NCBI GenBank assembly: GCA_900545995.1
Contig: URBM01000053.1
Location: 1-12,267, forward strand
Direction: 5' to 3'
Origin: an uncultured Collinsella sp.
GTDB taxonomy: Bacteria; Actinomycetota; Coriobacteriia; Coriobacteriales; Coriobacteriaceae
DNA: 12,267 nt
Positions 1 to 7,106 of this stretch are shown here, piece by piece. The position numbers and the translations under genes are program-made. A model generated the notes under the pieces. The model was not told the origin of the DNA and ran no database searches. It worked only from the letters and a program-made list of their open reading frames with translations. Numbering within the stretch: position 1 is the stretch's first letter; every line of letters starts with the position of its first letter.

Positions 1-1
1 C

Positions 2-454
2 GAGCTCACGCGTGGATGGGGACACGAGAAGCTCTCCCCCGTGCTCTCGCCCGCCTGCAAATTCATGATGATGGGCGTTATCGCCTCCAACTCCACCGCC
101 ATGAGCGAGTACGTGCTGCACATGAACGCGGTGCGCTTGGAAGTCGCCCTCTTTATTTTGGTCTTCGCCATCAGTGGCTTTGTCGTCGGTTTTCTGGTCG
201 CCCATGCGCTGCATCTGCCATATAGCGAGACGACCACCATGTGCTTTACCTGCGGCATGCGTAACATCTCTTCGGGCGCCGTCATCGCCACGCAGTACTT
301 TCCGGGCGAAGTCGCGTTTCCCGTCATGTGCGGAACGCTGTTTCAGCAGGTACTCGCCTCGCTTATCGGGCATCTCTTTGAGCGTCTGACCGGCGAGGAG
401 CGCGCCGCCCAGCGCAAGCGCGTCGAAGCCGGCCGCGACGCCATGGCACGCTAG
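2..454 (+). CDS. Bile acid:sodium symporter (BASS/SBF) family transporter, 5'-truncated
   Basis: This is the C-terminal part of an integral membrane transporter; 150 codons are visible and the reading frame is open to the left edge, so the true start lies outside the window. A GTG at 41 and an ATG at 65 are internal codons. The visible protein has hydrophobic segments separated by short loops. The stretch CGMRNISSGAVIA, followed by a YFPGEVAFPV segment, matches the G-M-x-N-S-x-x-A signature and the following helix of the SBF fold (PF01758). Family members are about 300-330 residues long, so roughly half is present. The tail is short, charged and cytoplasmic-looking (GEERAAQRKRVEAGRD). The family imports organic anions, often with sodium; the substrate cannot be told from this fragment, and bile acid is only the family name. 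It converges on the next gene with a 30-nt gap and no convincing terminator. Confidence 0.8.
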   Translation, partial: ELTRGWGHEKLSPVLSPACKFMMMGVIASNSTAMSEYVLHMNAVRLEVALFILVFAISGFVVGFLVAHALHLPYSETTTMCFTCGMRNISSGAVIATQYFPGEVAFPVMCGTLFQQVLASLIGHLFERLTGEERAAQRKRVEAGRDAMAR

Positions 455-484
455 ACTGTCCGCATTACGCGGGTGTTAGTCTTG

Positions 485-1282
485 CTATACGAGCGTTTCC
501 AGATGCGCACGCAGGCGCTCAGCATCGACATCGAGCGTTGTCTCGGCATTGACCTGGGCCAAACGATAGCCGACAAAGTAGGGCGAAACCACCCAACGCG
601 GCAGCGCCTTGGCAATGGTCCGACCGCCCAGGTGATAGAAGAACAGGTTGTACGACTCTGCGCGACCACCGTGGTGCTCGTTCAGGATATAGCGCAGAGC
701 TACCTGGATCGCATCGGCGAAGAGATCCGCCTCGGCTTGGTCTCTCATGTCATCGCTGGCAGCGATTCCCTGCGGGGCTGAAACGTTGACCTCAAAGAAC
801 CCCATGATGGGTTCGGTTGAGATGTTGACCGAGATCCCCCCCTGTTGCCAGACATTGATGCCTTCGAAATTGGCAGAAGTCAGCGAAGTGTAGCCGTCTT
901 CCTGCTCCAAACCCACAATCTGCATGTGCGGATGAACGAGACTACCGCCCGAGAGCGGACCCTTGTTCTTGTACATGAGCACGCTTCGATACTGCTGTGA
1001 ATCGATCATCTGCTGCCAGCAACCCAGGGCAAACCGCATCACATGGTGGAGTTCATCCGGCTCATAGGTCACCAGGTCGGCATCGTGATCGGCCGACTCG
1101 ATCAGCACGGTTTGACGGGTGGCGCGCAGGGTCTTGAACTTATTCTCGAGCCAAATGCAATCGCCATCACGGCGAATGATGTCGGTGAGCCCTTCTGTAT
1201 CGCAAAAGGGGCACGCGGTGCCGGGACGACGGTTGTCGTCGGGCTTACCGTTCGCCTGCTGAACGTCAAATACCAGCGCCAC
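485..1282 (-). CDS. GalT-like (DUF4931-type) HIT-superfamily nucleotidyltransferase, 265 aa
   Basis: The protein resembles galactose-1-phosphate uridylyltransferase. CPFC (C24, C27), a histidine in ESADH (H66) and H117 line up with the four zinc ligands of E. coli GalT (C52, C55, H115, H164). KNKGPLSGGSLVHPHMQIV (105-123) corresponds to the GalT segment ending in the HPHGQ active site; H119 would be the nucleotidylated histidine, with S114 and Q121 also conserved. At 265 residues it is shorter than classical GalT (about 350), which fits proteins annotated as DUF4931. I infer a zinc-containing UMP- or AMP-transfer enzyme; the sugar or nucleotide substrate is unknown. The start is GTG at 1282, chosen because GGAGG (1291-1295) sits 8 nt upstream. 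It begins 3 nt after the cutC stop, so the two genes are co-transcribed. The stop is TAG at 485-487. Confidence 0.75.
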   Translation of the reverse strand: MALVFDVQQANGKPDDNRRPGTACPFCDTEGLTDIIRRDGDCIWLENKFKTLRATRQTVLIESADHDADLVTYEPDELHHVMRFALGCWQQMIDSQQYRSVLMYKNKGPLSGGSLVHPHMQIVGLEQEDGYTSLTSANFEGINVWQQGGISVNISTEPIMGFFEVNVSAPQGIAASDDMRDQAEADLFADAIQVALRYILNEHHGGRAESYNLFFYHLGGRTIAKALPRWVVSPYFVGYRLAQVNAETTLDVDAERLRAHLETLV

Positions 1283-1285
1283 GGG

Positions 1286-1963
1286 TTATACCTCCAGCGG
1301 CACGATCTTGGTGCCATGGAGCTCGGAGACGCCCAGTGCCGCCGCCACGGTATCGCGGTTGACCGTGGAAATGCCGCCGCCGGGAAGGATGGTCAGGCGG
1401 TCTCCCGCACACTCGATAAGACGCGACAGATGCTCCAGGTTGTCCTCGATCGGCGTGCCGGCGGCACCGCCGTGCGTCAGGATGCGCGTAACGCCGCAAT
1501 CGGCGAGTGTGTCGACGGCATCGAGTTGAGCCTCGGGCGAGAGCTGGTCAAACGCCATGTGGAAGGTGATGTCGATGGGCTCACGCTTGCATTCCTCGGT
1601 CGCGCAGCCCGCGGCCATCACGAGAGCGCCCAACGTAAGCTCGTCGAGTGCCCATCCGCCAGCGCGGGGCTTGCAGCAGCCAAAGACTAAGCCGTCAACG
1701 CCGGCGCTCACGGCAAGGCCCAGGTCCATCTCCATCATACGCAACTCGTCCTGGTTGTAGTGAAAGTCGCCGCCACGCGGGCGAATCATGCACATCACCC
1801 GTGCATCGTGCTCGTGTGCATAGTTGGTCGTAGCGCTGATAACGCCGGCCGAAGGCGTGGTGCCACCAACGGCAAGGTTGTCGCACAGCTCGATACGCCT
1901 TGCACCGGCATCGATAGCCGCCGGCACCCGCTCAAAGTTCTCGGCACAAAACTCGTACAGCAT
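1286..1963 (-). CDS. cutC: CutC family protein (TIM-barrel), 225 aa
   Basis: CutC is a cytoplasmic TIM-barrel protein historically linked to copper tolerance; the biochemical role is unsettled. The family motifs are all visible: RIELC (23-27), GGTTPSAG (33-40), MIRPRGGDF (59-67), TFHMAFD (133-139), RILTHGG (160-166), ILPGGGI (192-198) and ELHGTK near the end. Length is normal for bacterial CutC. The frame stays open to 2176, but the extra 71 codons would run through the inverted repeat and the neighbouring terminator and show no family similarity. ATG at 1963 is therefore chosen; a G-rich Shine-Dalgarno-like run (GGGGG, 1971-1975) sits 7 nt upstream. It is the first gene of an operon with the GalT-like gene. 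No metal-binding repeat, metal-efflux gene or copper regulator is nearby, so a copper role is not supported by context. Confidence 0.9.
   Translation of the reverse strand: MLYEFCAENFERVPAAIDAGARRIELCDNLAVGGTTPSAGVISATTNYAHEHDARVMCMIRPRGGDFHYNQDELRMMEMDLGLAVSAGVDGLVFGCCKPRAGGWALDELTLGALVMAAGCATEECKREPIDITFHMAFDQLSPEAQLDAVDTLADCGVTRILTHGGAAGTPIEDNLEHLSRLIECAGDRLTILPGGGISTVNRDTVAAALGVSELHGTKIVPLEV
1291..1295 (-). promoter_or_regulatory. Shine-Dalgarno of the GalT-like gene
   Basis: GGAGG on the minus strand, 8 nt before the GTG at 1282 and inside the last codons of cutC. It decides the non-ATG start and supports translational coupling of the two genes. Confidence 0.75.
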
Positions 1964-2021
1964 AGATAGACCCCCAAAGACAGCAGATGTTTTCCGACGG
2001 GCATTGTCACACACCCCCATG

Positions 2022-2090
2022 AAGTTGCGGTGGAATAGGGACTCTTTTGGCCTCTGGAGCCCGTATTCAGTCCCTATTTCACCGCAACTT
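2022..2090. repeat. 22-bp near-perfect inverted repeat with 25-nt loop
   Basis: The left arm 2022-2043 begins AAGTTGCGGTGG; the right arm 2069-2090 ends CACCGCAACTT. The arms match at 21 of 22 positions, and in a + strand transcript the single difference is a G-U wobble, so all 22 positions pair. The 25-nt loop (2044-2068) shows no clear pairing of its own. There is no T-run beyond it and no obvious target-site duplication, so it is not a simple terminator or a recognisable insertion sequence. It lies between cutC and the livF terminator, and could form part of the cutC 5' leader or upstream region. A short GGGAC/GTCCC dyad recurs at 5720-5739. It could be a REP/MITE-like element, an RNA structure or an operator; the sequence alone does not decide. 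Confidence 0.75.
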
Positions 2091-2091
2091 A

Positions 2092-2128
2092 AAAAGGGGC
2101 GCTGACTGAGATAGTCAGCGCCCCTTTT
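2092..2128 (-). terminator. Rho-independent terminator of the liv operon
   Basis: Perfect 16-bp stem: 2092-2107 (AAAAGGGGCGCTGACT) pairs with 2113-2128 across a 5-nt loop (GAGAT). On the minus strand the GC-rich hairpin is followed by a T-run (TTTTT then AAG). It starts 11 nt after the livF stop, so it ends the livJHMGF transcription unit. Confidence 0.95.
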
Positions 2129-2138
2129 GTTAGGTGGG

Positions 2139-2852
2139 TTAGCCTCCGAGGTAGGCTTTGCGGACGTTGTCGTCATGCAGGAGCTCTTGGCCGGTGCCGG
2201 TCATGGTGATCTTGCCGGTCTCGAGCACGTAACCGCGTGTGGCGATGGAAAGAGCCATCTGCGCGTTTTGCTCAACCAGAAGCACCGTGGTGCCGGCCTT
2301 GTGCAGGTCCTCGACAATCTGGAAGATCTGTTCGATCAGAATCGGTGCCAGACCCATGGAAGGTTCGTCGAGCATAAGCAGTTTGGGGTTACTCATAAGG
2401 GCGCGCCCCATAACGAGCATCTGCTGCTCGCCGCCCGAAAGGGTGCCGGCGACCTGGCGACGACGTTCCTTCAGGCGCGGGAACTGCTCGTAGACGCGCT
2501 CCAGACCCGGAGCCACCGTGGACTTGGGCTGCGTATAGGCACCCATCTCCAGGTTCTCCTCGACCGTCATCTGCAAAAAGGCGCGACGACCCTCGGGAAC
2601 CTGAGCTAGGCCCTTACCAACCAGCTTGTCGGCGGGCGTATGGGTAATGTCCTCGCCCATAAACTTGATGGAGCCGGTCTTGGAGCGCAGCAGGCCCGAG
2701 ACAGTCTTGAGCGTTGTGGACTTGCCGGCACCGTTCGCGCCGATCAGGGCCACGATCTCGCCCTCGTTGACGTTAAAGGAGATGTCCTTGATGGCGTGGA
2801 TAGCGCCGTACCAGACGTTGATGTTGTAGACGGAAAGCATCGGCTCTGCCAT
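2139..2852 (-). CDS. livF: Branched-chain amino acid ABC transporter, ATP-binding protein LivF
   Basis: Second ATPase of the importer, 237 aa, the normal LivF length. In order: Walker A GANGAGKST (38-46), Q-loop glutamine in AQVPEGRR (Q84), ABC signature LSGGEQQ (138-144), Walker B LLMLDEP (158-164) and the switch region LLVEQNA (191-197), where LivF proteins have Gln in place of the usual His. The EGRRAFLQMTVEENLEMGA segment is typical of LivF. ATG at 2852 directly follows the livG stop (TAAATG), with a GGGGGAG ribosome-binding site inside the end of livG, so translation is probably coupled. It hydrolyses ATP at the inner membrane face with LivG to drive LivHM. The substrate class (Leu/Ile/Val or related amides) follows from family membership and operon; the exact substrate is not proven. 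Confidence 0.95.
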   Translation of the reverse strand: MAEPMLSVYNINVWYGAIHAIKDISFNVNEGEIVALIGANGAGKSTTLKTVSGLLRSKTGSIKFMGEDITHTPADKLVGKGLAQVPEGRRAFLQMTVEENLEMGAYTQPKSTVAPGLERVYEQFPRLKERRRQVAGTLSGGEQQMLVMGRALMSNPKLLMLDEPSMGLAPILIEQIFQIVEDLHKAGTTVLLVEQNAQMALSIATRGYVLETGKITMTGTGQELLHDDNVRKAYLGG

Positions 2853-3713
2853 TTAGTTCTCCCCCTTATCCTGCTTGCCCAGATACGCCTCGATAACGGC
2901 GTCGTTGTTCTGGATCTCCTCGGCCGTGCCCTTGGCGATGACCTTACCAAAGTTGAGCACGCAGATGCCCTCGCAGATGTTCATAACGAGCGACATATCA
3001 TGCTCGATAAGCATAATGGCAATGCCAAAGGTGTCGCGAATCTTGACGATGTTCTCCATGAGCTCCGCGGTCTCGGACGGGTTCATGCCGGCGGCAGGCT
3101 CGTCGAGCAGCAGCAGCTTGGGGTTGGTGGCAAGCGCGCGGACGATTTCCAGACGACGCTGAGCGCCGTAAGGCAGCGATCCGGCCTGCTCGTTTGCCAG
3201 GTGCTCCATGTCAAAAATGGACAGTAGCTCCATGGCGCGCTCGTGGGCGGCCTTCTCGTGCTTCCAATACGTCGGCAGGCGCAGCACGCCCTCAAAGCCG
3301 GAGTAGCGCTCCTGGTTGTGCAGGCCGACCTTAACGTTGTCCTCCACCGTCATGGTGTTGAACAGGCGAATGTTCTGGAACGTACGGGCAATACCCATGC
3401 GGTTGACCTGGTAGACCGACTTGCCCGAGGTGTCCTCACCATCGAGCAGGATGGTGCCGTGCGTGGGCTGGTACACCTTGGTGAGCAGGTTGAAGACCGT
3501 GGTCTTGCCAGCACCGTTGGGGCCGATCAGACCGGCGATCTCGGTCTTGCCGATGGTCAGGCTAAAGTCATCGACTGCCTTAAGGCCGCCGAATTCAATG
3601 CCCAGGTGGATGCACTCGAGCGCCGGACGCTGGCCCAGGTCGCGGTCGGGAACGATGGCGCCAGAAGGATACGGGACCATCTTGCCCTTGTTGAACTCAA
3701 ACTTACTGGGCAT
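2853..3713 (-). CDS. livG: Branched-chain amino acid ABC transporter, ATP-binding protein LivG
   Basis: 286-aa ATPase partner of LivF. Walker A GPNGAGKTT (64-72), Q-loop Q113 in ARTFQNIRLF, signature-region LPYGAQRRLE (180-189, the LivG form of LSGGQ), Walker B LLLLDEP (200-206) and switch His 238 (IEHDM) are all intact. The N-terminus has an extra hydrophilic stretch of about 30 residues before the first beta-strand (ALECIHLGIEFGGL). The frame is open to 3740, but ATG at 3713 is chosen because a full Shine-Dalgarno AAGGAGGT (3722-3729) lies 8 nt upstream. That start overlaps the livM 3' end by 11 nt, a common coupled arrangement. The stop is TAA at 2853-2855, followed immediately by livF. 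Confidence 0.95.
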   Translation of the reverse strand: MPSKFEFNKGKMVPYPSGAIVPDRDLGQRPALECIHLGIEFGGLKAVDDFSLTIGKTEIAGLIGPNGAGKTTVFNLLTKVYQPTHGTILLDGEDTSGKSVYQVNRMGIARTFQNIRLFNTMTVEDNVKVGLHNQERYSGFEGVLRLPTYWKHEKAAHERAMELLSIFDMEHLANEQAGSLPYGAQRRLEIVRALATNPKLLLLDEPAAGMNPSETAELMENIVKIRDTFGIAIMLIEHDMSLVMNICEGICVLNFGKVIAKGTAEEIQNNDAVIEAYLGKQDKGEN

Positions 3714-4782
3714 CGGCTGCCACCTCCTTCTTAGAAGCAAAGCGGTCCTTAATGCGTGCGAAGAACGCCTTAAGCTGCGGGTTGTTGGTAAAGATCATGA
3801 CCAGGATCAGCACGATGGCGTAGATGAGCATGCGGTAGTCCGAGAACTGACGAAGCAGCTCGGGGAGCACCGTGAGCAGCGCCGCAGCGATAACGGAGCC
3901 GCGCATGTTGCCCAGGCCGCCCAGGACCACGAACACCAGAATGAGGATGGACGTATTGAAGTCGAACTTAGTGGCGGAAAGCTGCGAGAAGTTACCGCCG
4001 AACAGGGCTCCGGCAGCACCGGCGAGGGCAGCGGAAACCACGAAGGCGATCATGCGGTACTGGGTGACGGAGATGCCCACGGACTCGGCAGCGATCTTGT
4101 TGTCGCGCACGGCCATGATGGCACGACCGGTACGGCTGCGAACCAGGTTGAGTACAATCACGAGCGCGACCATAACCAGGATGGCGCCGGCAAGGAAGGT
4201 CGAGTACGTCGACACGCCCGATGCGCCCTGCGCGCCCTTGATGATGGCGGTGCCGTCCTCGAGCAGGTGCAGGTCGTCGATCGTGGAGTTGCCCGTGATG
4301 TTAAAGATCACATGCAGGCCGTGGGAGTCGACGCCCACGATAAGGCAGGTGACGATCTCTTTGATGATCTCGCCAAAGGCCAGCGTCACGATAGCCAGGT
4401 AGTCGCCGCTCAGGCGCAGGACCGGAATGCCGATCAAGAAGCCCAGGATGGCGGCGGCGATAGCACCGACCACGATACTGATGATCAGGCGCATCGGGTC
4501 GGACGGAACGGCGCTCTCCAGCGCGACGGCGGTGACGATTCCCGTATAGGCGCCGACACTCATAAAGCCCGCGTGGCCCAGCGACAAGTCGCCCGCAATG
4601 CCGACGACGAGGTTAAGGGAAATGGCCATGACGATATAGGCCGTGATGGGAACCAGCTGACCGGCGATCATGCGCGGAATCATGTGGTTGGACTGCATAA
4701 AGAACACGATGGCAAACGCCACAAGACACATGGCGTACGTGACAAAGTCGTGACGCGTCTGCTTGTCTTTAAGAAACTTCAT
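3703..4782 (-). CDS. livM: Branched-chain amino acid ABC transporter, permease LivM
   Basis: Membrane permease of 359 aa with a run of hydrophobic helices. Family landmarks are GDLSLGHAGF (64-73), RLSGDYLAIVTLAFGE (123-138), the cytoplasmic coupling region TGRAIMAVRDNKIAAESVGI (218-237) that docks on the ATPases, and VVLGGLGNMRGSVIAA (285-300). A hydrophilic loop at about 150-190 separates two helical groups. The C-terminus is a charged tail (KDRFASKKEVAADAQ). Two starts are possible: ATG at 4782, preceded by AGGTGAG 5 nt upstream, and GTG at 4791, directly after the livH stop. I prefer ATG 4782; the change is only three residues. With LivH it forms the transmembrane channel. Confidence 0.93.
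   Translation of the reverse strand: MKFLKDKQTRHDFVTYAMCLVAFAIVFFMQSNHMIPRMIAGQLVPITAYIVMAISLNLVVGIAGDLSLGHAGFMSVGAYTGIVTAVALESAVPSDPMRLIISIVVGAIAAAILGFLIGIPVLRLSGDYLAIVTLAFGEIIKEIVTCLIVGVDSHGLHVIFNITGNSTIDDLHLLEDGTAIIKGAQGASGVSTYSTFLAGAILVMVALVIVLNLVRSRTGRAIMAVRDNKIAAESVGISVTQYRMIAFVVSAALAGAAGALFGGNFSQLSATKFDFNTSILILVFVVLGGLGNMRGSVIAAALLTVLPELLRQFSDYRMLIYAIVLILVMIFTNNPQLKAFFARIKDRFASKKEVAADAQ
3722..3729 (-). promoter_or_regulatory. Shine-Dalgarno of livG
   Basis: AAGGAGGT on the minus strand, close to a perfect anti-SD match, 8 nt before the livG ATG and lying inside the livM coding sequence. It fixes the livG start at 3713 rather than 3740. Confidence 0.85.
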
Positions 4783-4791
4783 AACGCTCAC

Positions 4792-5673
4792 CTACACCTT
4801 CTCGGGGACGTACTTGCCCAAGAGGCCGGCAGGCTTGACGAGCAGGACGATGATCAGAACACCAAAGACGATGGAGTTGGCAAGGCTCGTGGAAATGTAA
4901 GCCTGCGCCATCGCTTCGATGATGCCGATGAGAATGCCACCGACAAAAGCGCCGGGGATGGAGCCGATGCCACCGAAGACAGCGGCGTCGAAGGCCTTGA
5001 TGCCAGGCATAGCACCCGTCGTGGGCTGCAGCACCGGCGAGTAGGAGCACAGCAGCACGCCGGCGATGGCGGCAAGGGCAGAGCCGATGGCAAACGTCAT
5101 CGAAATGGTGCGGTTGACGTTGATGCCCATGAGCTGAGCGGCAGCCTTGTCCTCGGACACGGCGCGCATGGCCTTGCCCATCTTGGTCTTACCTGTAAAG
5201 AACATCAGGCCGGCCATGATAACCAGGCAGGCGACGATGGTGACGAGCGAGACGGCGCTTACGTTGAACTTGGCCAAGAACTCCGGCACCTGGAAGGTGA
5301 CGAGCGAAGTGAAGTTCTTGGGCGTGGCGCCCCACAGAAGCTGCGCGGCGTTCTGCAGGAAGTAAGACACGCCGATAGCCGTGATCAGAACGGCCAGCGG
5401 GCCTGCTTGGCGCAGCGGCTTATAGGCCAGACCCTCAATGAGAACACCGAGAACCGTGCAGGCCACGCAAGAGAGAACTACAGATGCCCAGCCCGGGAGG
5501 CCGAGATACGACGTGGCGCAGAACGAGACATAGGCACCGACCATGATGACATCGCCGTGAGCGAAGTTCAGCATCTTGGCGATACCGTAGACCATGGTGT
5601 AGCCCAACGCGATGATGGCGTAGACGCTACCCATGGACAGGCCGTTGACCAGGTATTGGATAAAGACCGTCAT
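4792..5673 (-). CDS. livH: Branched-chain amino acid ABC transporter, permease LivH
   Basis: 293-aa permease, normal for LivH. It opens with the typical MTVFIQYLVNGLSMGSVYA, then NFAHGD (36-41), the ATPase-coupling loop GKAMRAVSEDKAAAQLMGI (166-184), FGGIGSIPGAFVGG (233-246) and KPAGLLG (280-286) near the end. The reading frame stays open to 5766, but the extra 31 codons run through intergenic hairpins. ATG 5673 is chosen because AAAGGGGG (5683-5690) lies 9 nt upstream; the alternative ATG at 5682 directly abuts that site and has no spacer. It is the second gene of the operon, separated from livJ by 139 nt and followed closely by livM. Confidence 0.94.
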   Translation of the reverse strand: MTVFIQYLVNGLSMGSVYAIIALGYTMVYGIAKMLNFAHGDVIMVGAYVSFCATSYLGLPGWASVVLSCVACTVLGVLIEGLAYKPLRQAGPLAVLITAIGVSYFLQNAAQLLWGATPKNFTSLVTFQVPEFLAKFNVSAVSLVTIVACLVIMAGLMFFTGKTKMGKAMRAVSEDKAAAQLMGINVNRTISMTFAIGSALAAIAGVLLCSYSPVLQPTTGAMPGIKAFDAAVFGGIGSIPGAFVGGILIGIIEAMAQAYISTSLANSIVFGVLIIVLLVKPAGLLGKYVPEKV

Positions 5674-5682
5674 GTTCCACAT

Positions 5683-5690
5683 CCCCCTTT
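5683..5690 (-). promoter_or_regulatory. Shine-Dalgarno of livH
   Basis: AAAGGGGG on the minus strand, 9 nt before ATG 5673. Its position rules against ATG 5682, which would have no spacer. Confidence 0.65.
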
Positions 5691-5719
5691 CGAATAGGTT
5701 TCCAGTTAATGTATGAAAC

Positions 5720-5739
5720 AGGGACGTTACACTGTCCCT
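5720..5739 (-). other. Small intercistronic dyad between livJ and livH
   Basis: AGGGAC (5720-5725) and GTCCCT (5734-5739) form a 6-bp stem with an 8-nt loop. On the minus strand it is followed by only a weak T-rich stretch (GTTTC). It sits upstream of livH and shares the GGGAC/GTCCC core with the larger repeat at 2022-2090. Function unknown; possibly an attenuator or RNA-processing structure. Confidence 0.4.
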
Positions 5740-5750
5740 AGATACCAAGC

Positions 5751-5780
5751 AAGCAGGGAAGGCCAAAACCTCCCCTGCTT
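5751..5780 (-). other. Strong hairpin after livJ (partial terminator or mRNA-stabilising stem)
   Basis: 5751-5762 pairs with 5769-5780: in a minus-strand transcript all 12 positions pair, with one G-U, around the loop UUUUGG. It lies 32 nt after the livJ stop. No U-run follows (GCTTGGTATC), so it is a poor intrinsic terminator. A stable stem here would suit 3'-end protection of the binding-protein mRNA, which is usually needed in excess over the permease, with partial read-through into livHMGF. That role is inference. Confidence 0.6.
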
Positions 5781-5812
5781 GGGATCAAAACCGCTCTATG
5801 TAAGGCGGCCAG

Positions 5813-7000
5813 TTAGGCCTGTACGTACTTGCCGTCGGTGATGACGTACGCCGTGGGCTCCTTCTGGACCTGGCCTTTATCGTTCCAGGTGAGCTTGCCG
5901 GTCAGACCGTCAACGGTAATCTTGAGCATAGCCTTGGACAGCTTATCGGCGACCTCGGTCGGGTCGGCGTCGACACCAAGACCGGCCTCCTTGACGGCCT
6001 CGGCCACCGCGTGCACGCCGTCGTAGGCGTCGGCGGCAAACTGGTCGGGGGTATCGCCGTACTTATCCTTGTAAGCGTTAACGAAGTCGGCGTTCTTCTC
6101 GTCGTCGGCGGAGAACGGGGTCATGAGCAGCAGTCCCTCGGCAAGAGAGGTATCGAAGCCCTCAACGCCCAGGATGCCGTCCATGCCGTCGCAGCCCATC
6201 ATCTTGACGTCGTAGCCCATGTCCTTGGCGTTCTTGAGCAGGACGGACGCCGGCGTGTAGTAGATCGGCGCAAAGATCATGGTGGCGCCGGCCTGCTTGG
6301 CCTTGGTCAGCTGGTTCGTAAAGCTCGTGGCGGAGTCGTCCTTAAAGGTCTCCTCGTCAACAATCTCGAGCTTGGACTCAGCGGCCTGGGCCTTAAAGGA
6401 ATCTGCGATGCCCGAAGAATAGGCGTCGCCGGAGTTATAGAACAGCACGAACTTCTCGTCCGCATACTTCTGCGCCAGGAACTTGGCAGCATTGACACCC
6501 TGGTTGGGGTCGGTGAAGCAAACCTGGAAGACGCAATCCTTGCCGTCGGTGACATCCTCGGAGGACGCGGACGGGGTGATCATGAACGTCTTGGGGTCGT
6601 TACCGCACTCTGCGGCAACGGCAACCGACGCACCCGTGGTGGTCGGGCCGACGAGGGCCTGCATGCCCCAGTCGAGCAGGGTGTTGAAGGCGTTGACGGC
6701 CTTCTCGCCATCGGCCTGGTCATCTTCGGCCTTGCTGGCAAGCGGCAGCTCCTTGGTCGAGAAATCCTTGCAGCCAAGCTCGACACCCTGGGTAACGGAC
6801 TTGCCGTAGGACGCGTTGGCGCCGGTCAGCGGGCCGATGGTGCCGATCTTAAACGAAGCGTCGCTCGAAGCGGAACCGCTGTCGCCGCCGTTGGAGGAGC
6901 AGCCAGCTAGAATGGACATCGCCCCCAGACCTGCTGCGCTCGCGATAACGCTCCTGCGATTCATAACAGGGTTCAATGACTTACCGGTGAGGCTCGACAT
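5813..7000 (-). CDS. livJ: Branched-chain amino acid ABC transporter substrate-binding lipoprotein
   Basis: 395-aa periplasmic-binding-type protein (Leu/Ile/Val-binding family, peripla_BP_6 fold) that captures substrate outside the membrane for LivHMGF. The N-terminus carries a lipoprotein signal: NRRS (14-17), a hydrophobic stretch (18-31) and lipobox LAGC (31-34), so C34 should be lipidated. It is followed by a Gly/Ser/Asp linker and then FKIGTIGPLTGANASYGKS, the characteristic first strand of the family. The twin arginines make Tat export possible, but the motif (NRRSVIA) is not a full consensus. ATG 7000 is chosen because AGGAG lies 6 nt upstream; the internal ATG at 6964 has no ribosome-binding site. 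It is the first gene of the operon. A decayed paralogue lies upstream at 7272-7383. Exact substrate cannot be read from the sequence. Confidence 0.93.
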   Translation of the reverse strand: MSSLTGKSLNPVMNRRSVIASAAGLGAMSILAGCSSNGGDSGSASSDASFKIGTIGPLTGANASYGKSVTQGVELGCKDFSTKELPLASKAEDDQADGEKAVNAFNTLLDWGMQALVGPTTTGASVAVAAECGNDPKTFMITPSASSEDVTDGKDCVFQVCFTDPNQGVNAAKFLAQKYADEKFVLFYNSGDAYSSGIADSFKAQAAESKLEIVDEETFKDDSATSFTNQLTKAKQAGATMIFAPIYYTPASVLLKNAKDMGYDVKMMGCDGMDGILGVEGFDTSLAEGLLLMTPFSADDEKNADFVNAYKDKYGDTPDQFAADAYDGVHAVAEAVKEAGLGVDADPTEVADKLSKAMLKITVDGLTGKLTWNDKGQVQKEPTAYVITDGKYVQA

Positions 7001-7021
7001 GCGGCTCTCCTCTCAAATCTC

Positions 7022-7067
7022 GTCGGGTTTCGGTTACCCGACAGGCCATCCTTCGCCGTGTTCGGCG
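7022..7067 (-). promoter_or_regulatory. Structured 5' leader of livJ (two hairpins)
   Basis: CGCCG (7054-7058) pairs with CGGCG (7063-7067) around a 4-nt loop, and GTCGGGT (7022-7028) pairs perfectly with ACCCGAC (7036-7042) around a 7-nt loop. The second stem ends about 11 nt before the livJ Shine-Dalgarno (AGGAG, near 7007-7011). Such stems could tune translation or mRNA stability. I see no leader peptide rich in Leu, Ile or Val, so classical attenuation is not supported. Confidence 0.5.
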
Positions 7068-7106
7068 TTCGCAAAATAGTAGACGCTTTAGTTAAGGAAA
7101 GTGGCG

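Noticed and set aside
455..484. Terminator between the BASS transporter and the GalT-like gene
   Set aside because: Only a 4-bp stem (CCGC/GCGG, 460-472) is present and no T-run follows.
1964..2176. N-terminal extension of cutC by 71 codons
   Set aside because: The extension would translate through the inverted repeat and the liv terminator, has no similarity to CutC, and the start at 1963 has a ribosome-binding-site-like run.
3421..5697. A 758-codon open frame on the + strand, antisense to livG, livM and livH
   Set aside because: It overlaps three well-conserved liv genes on the other strand, has a low-complexity composition rich in Asp, Gly, His, Ala and Gln, shows no recognisable domain and has no credible start context. 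It is the expected stop-free shadow of GC-rich coding sequence.
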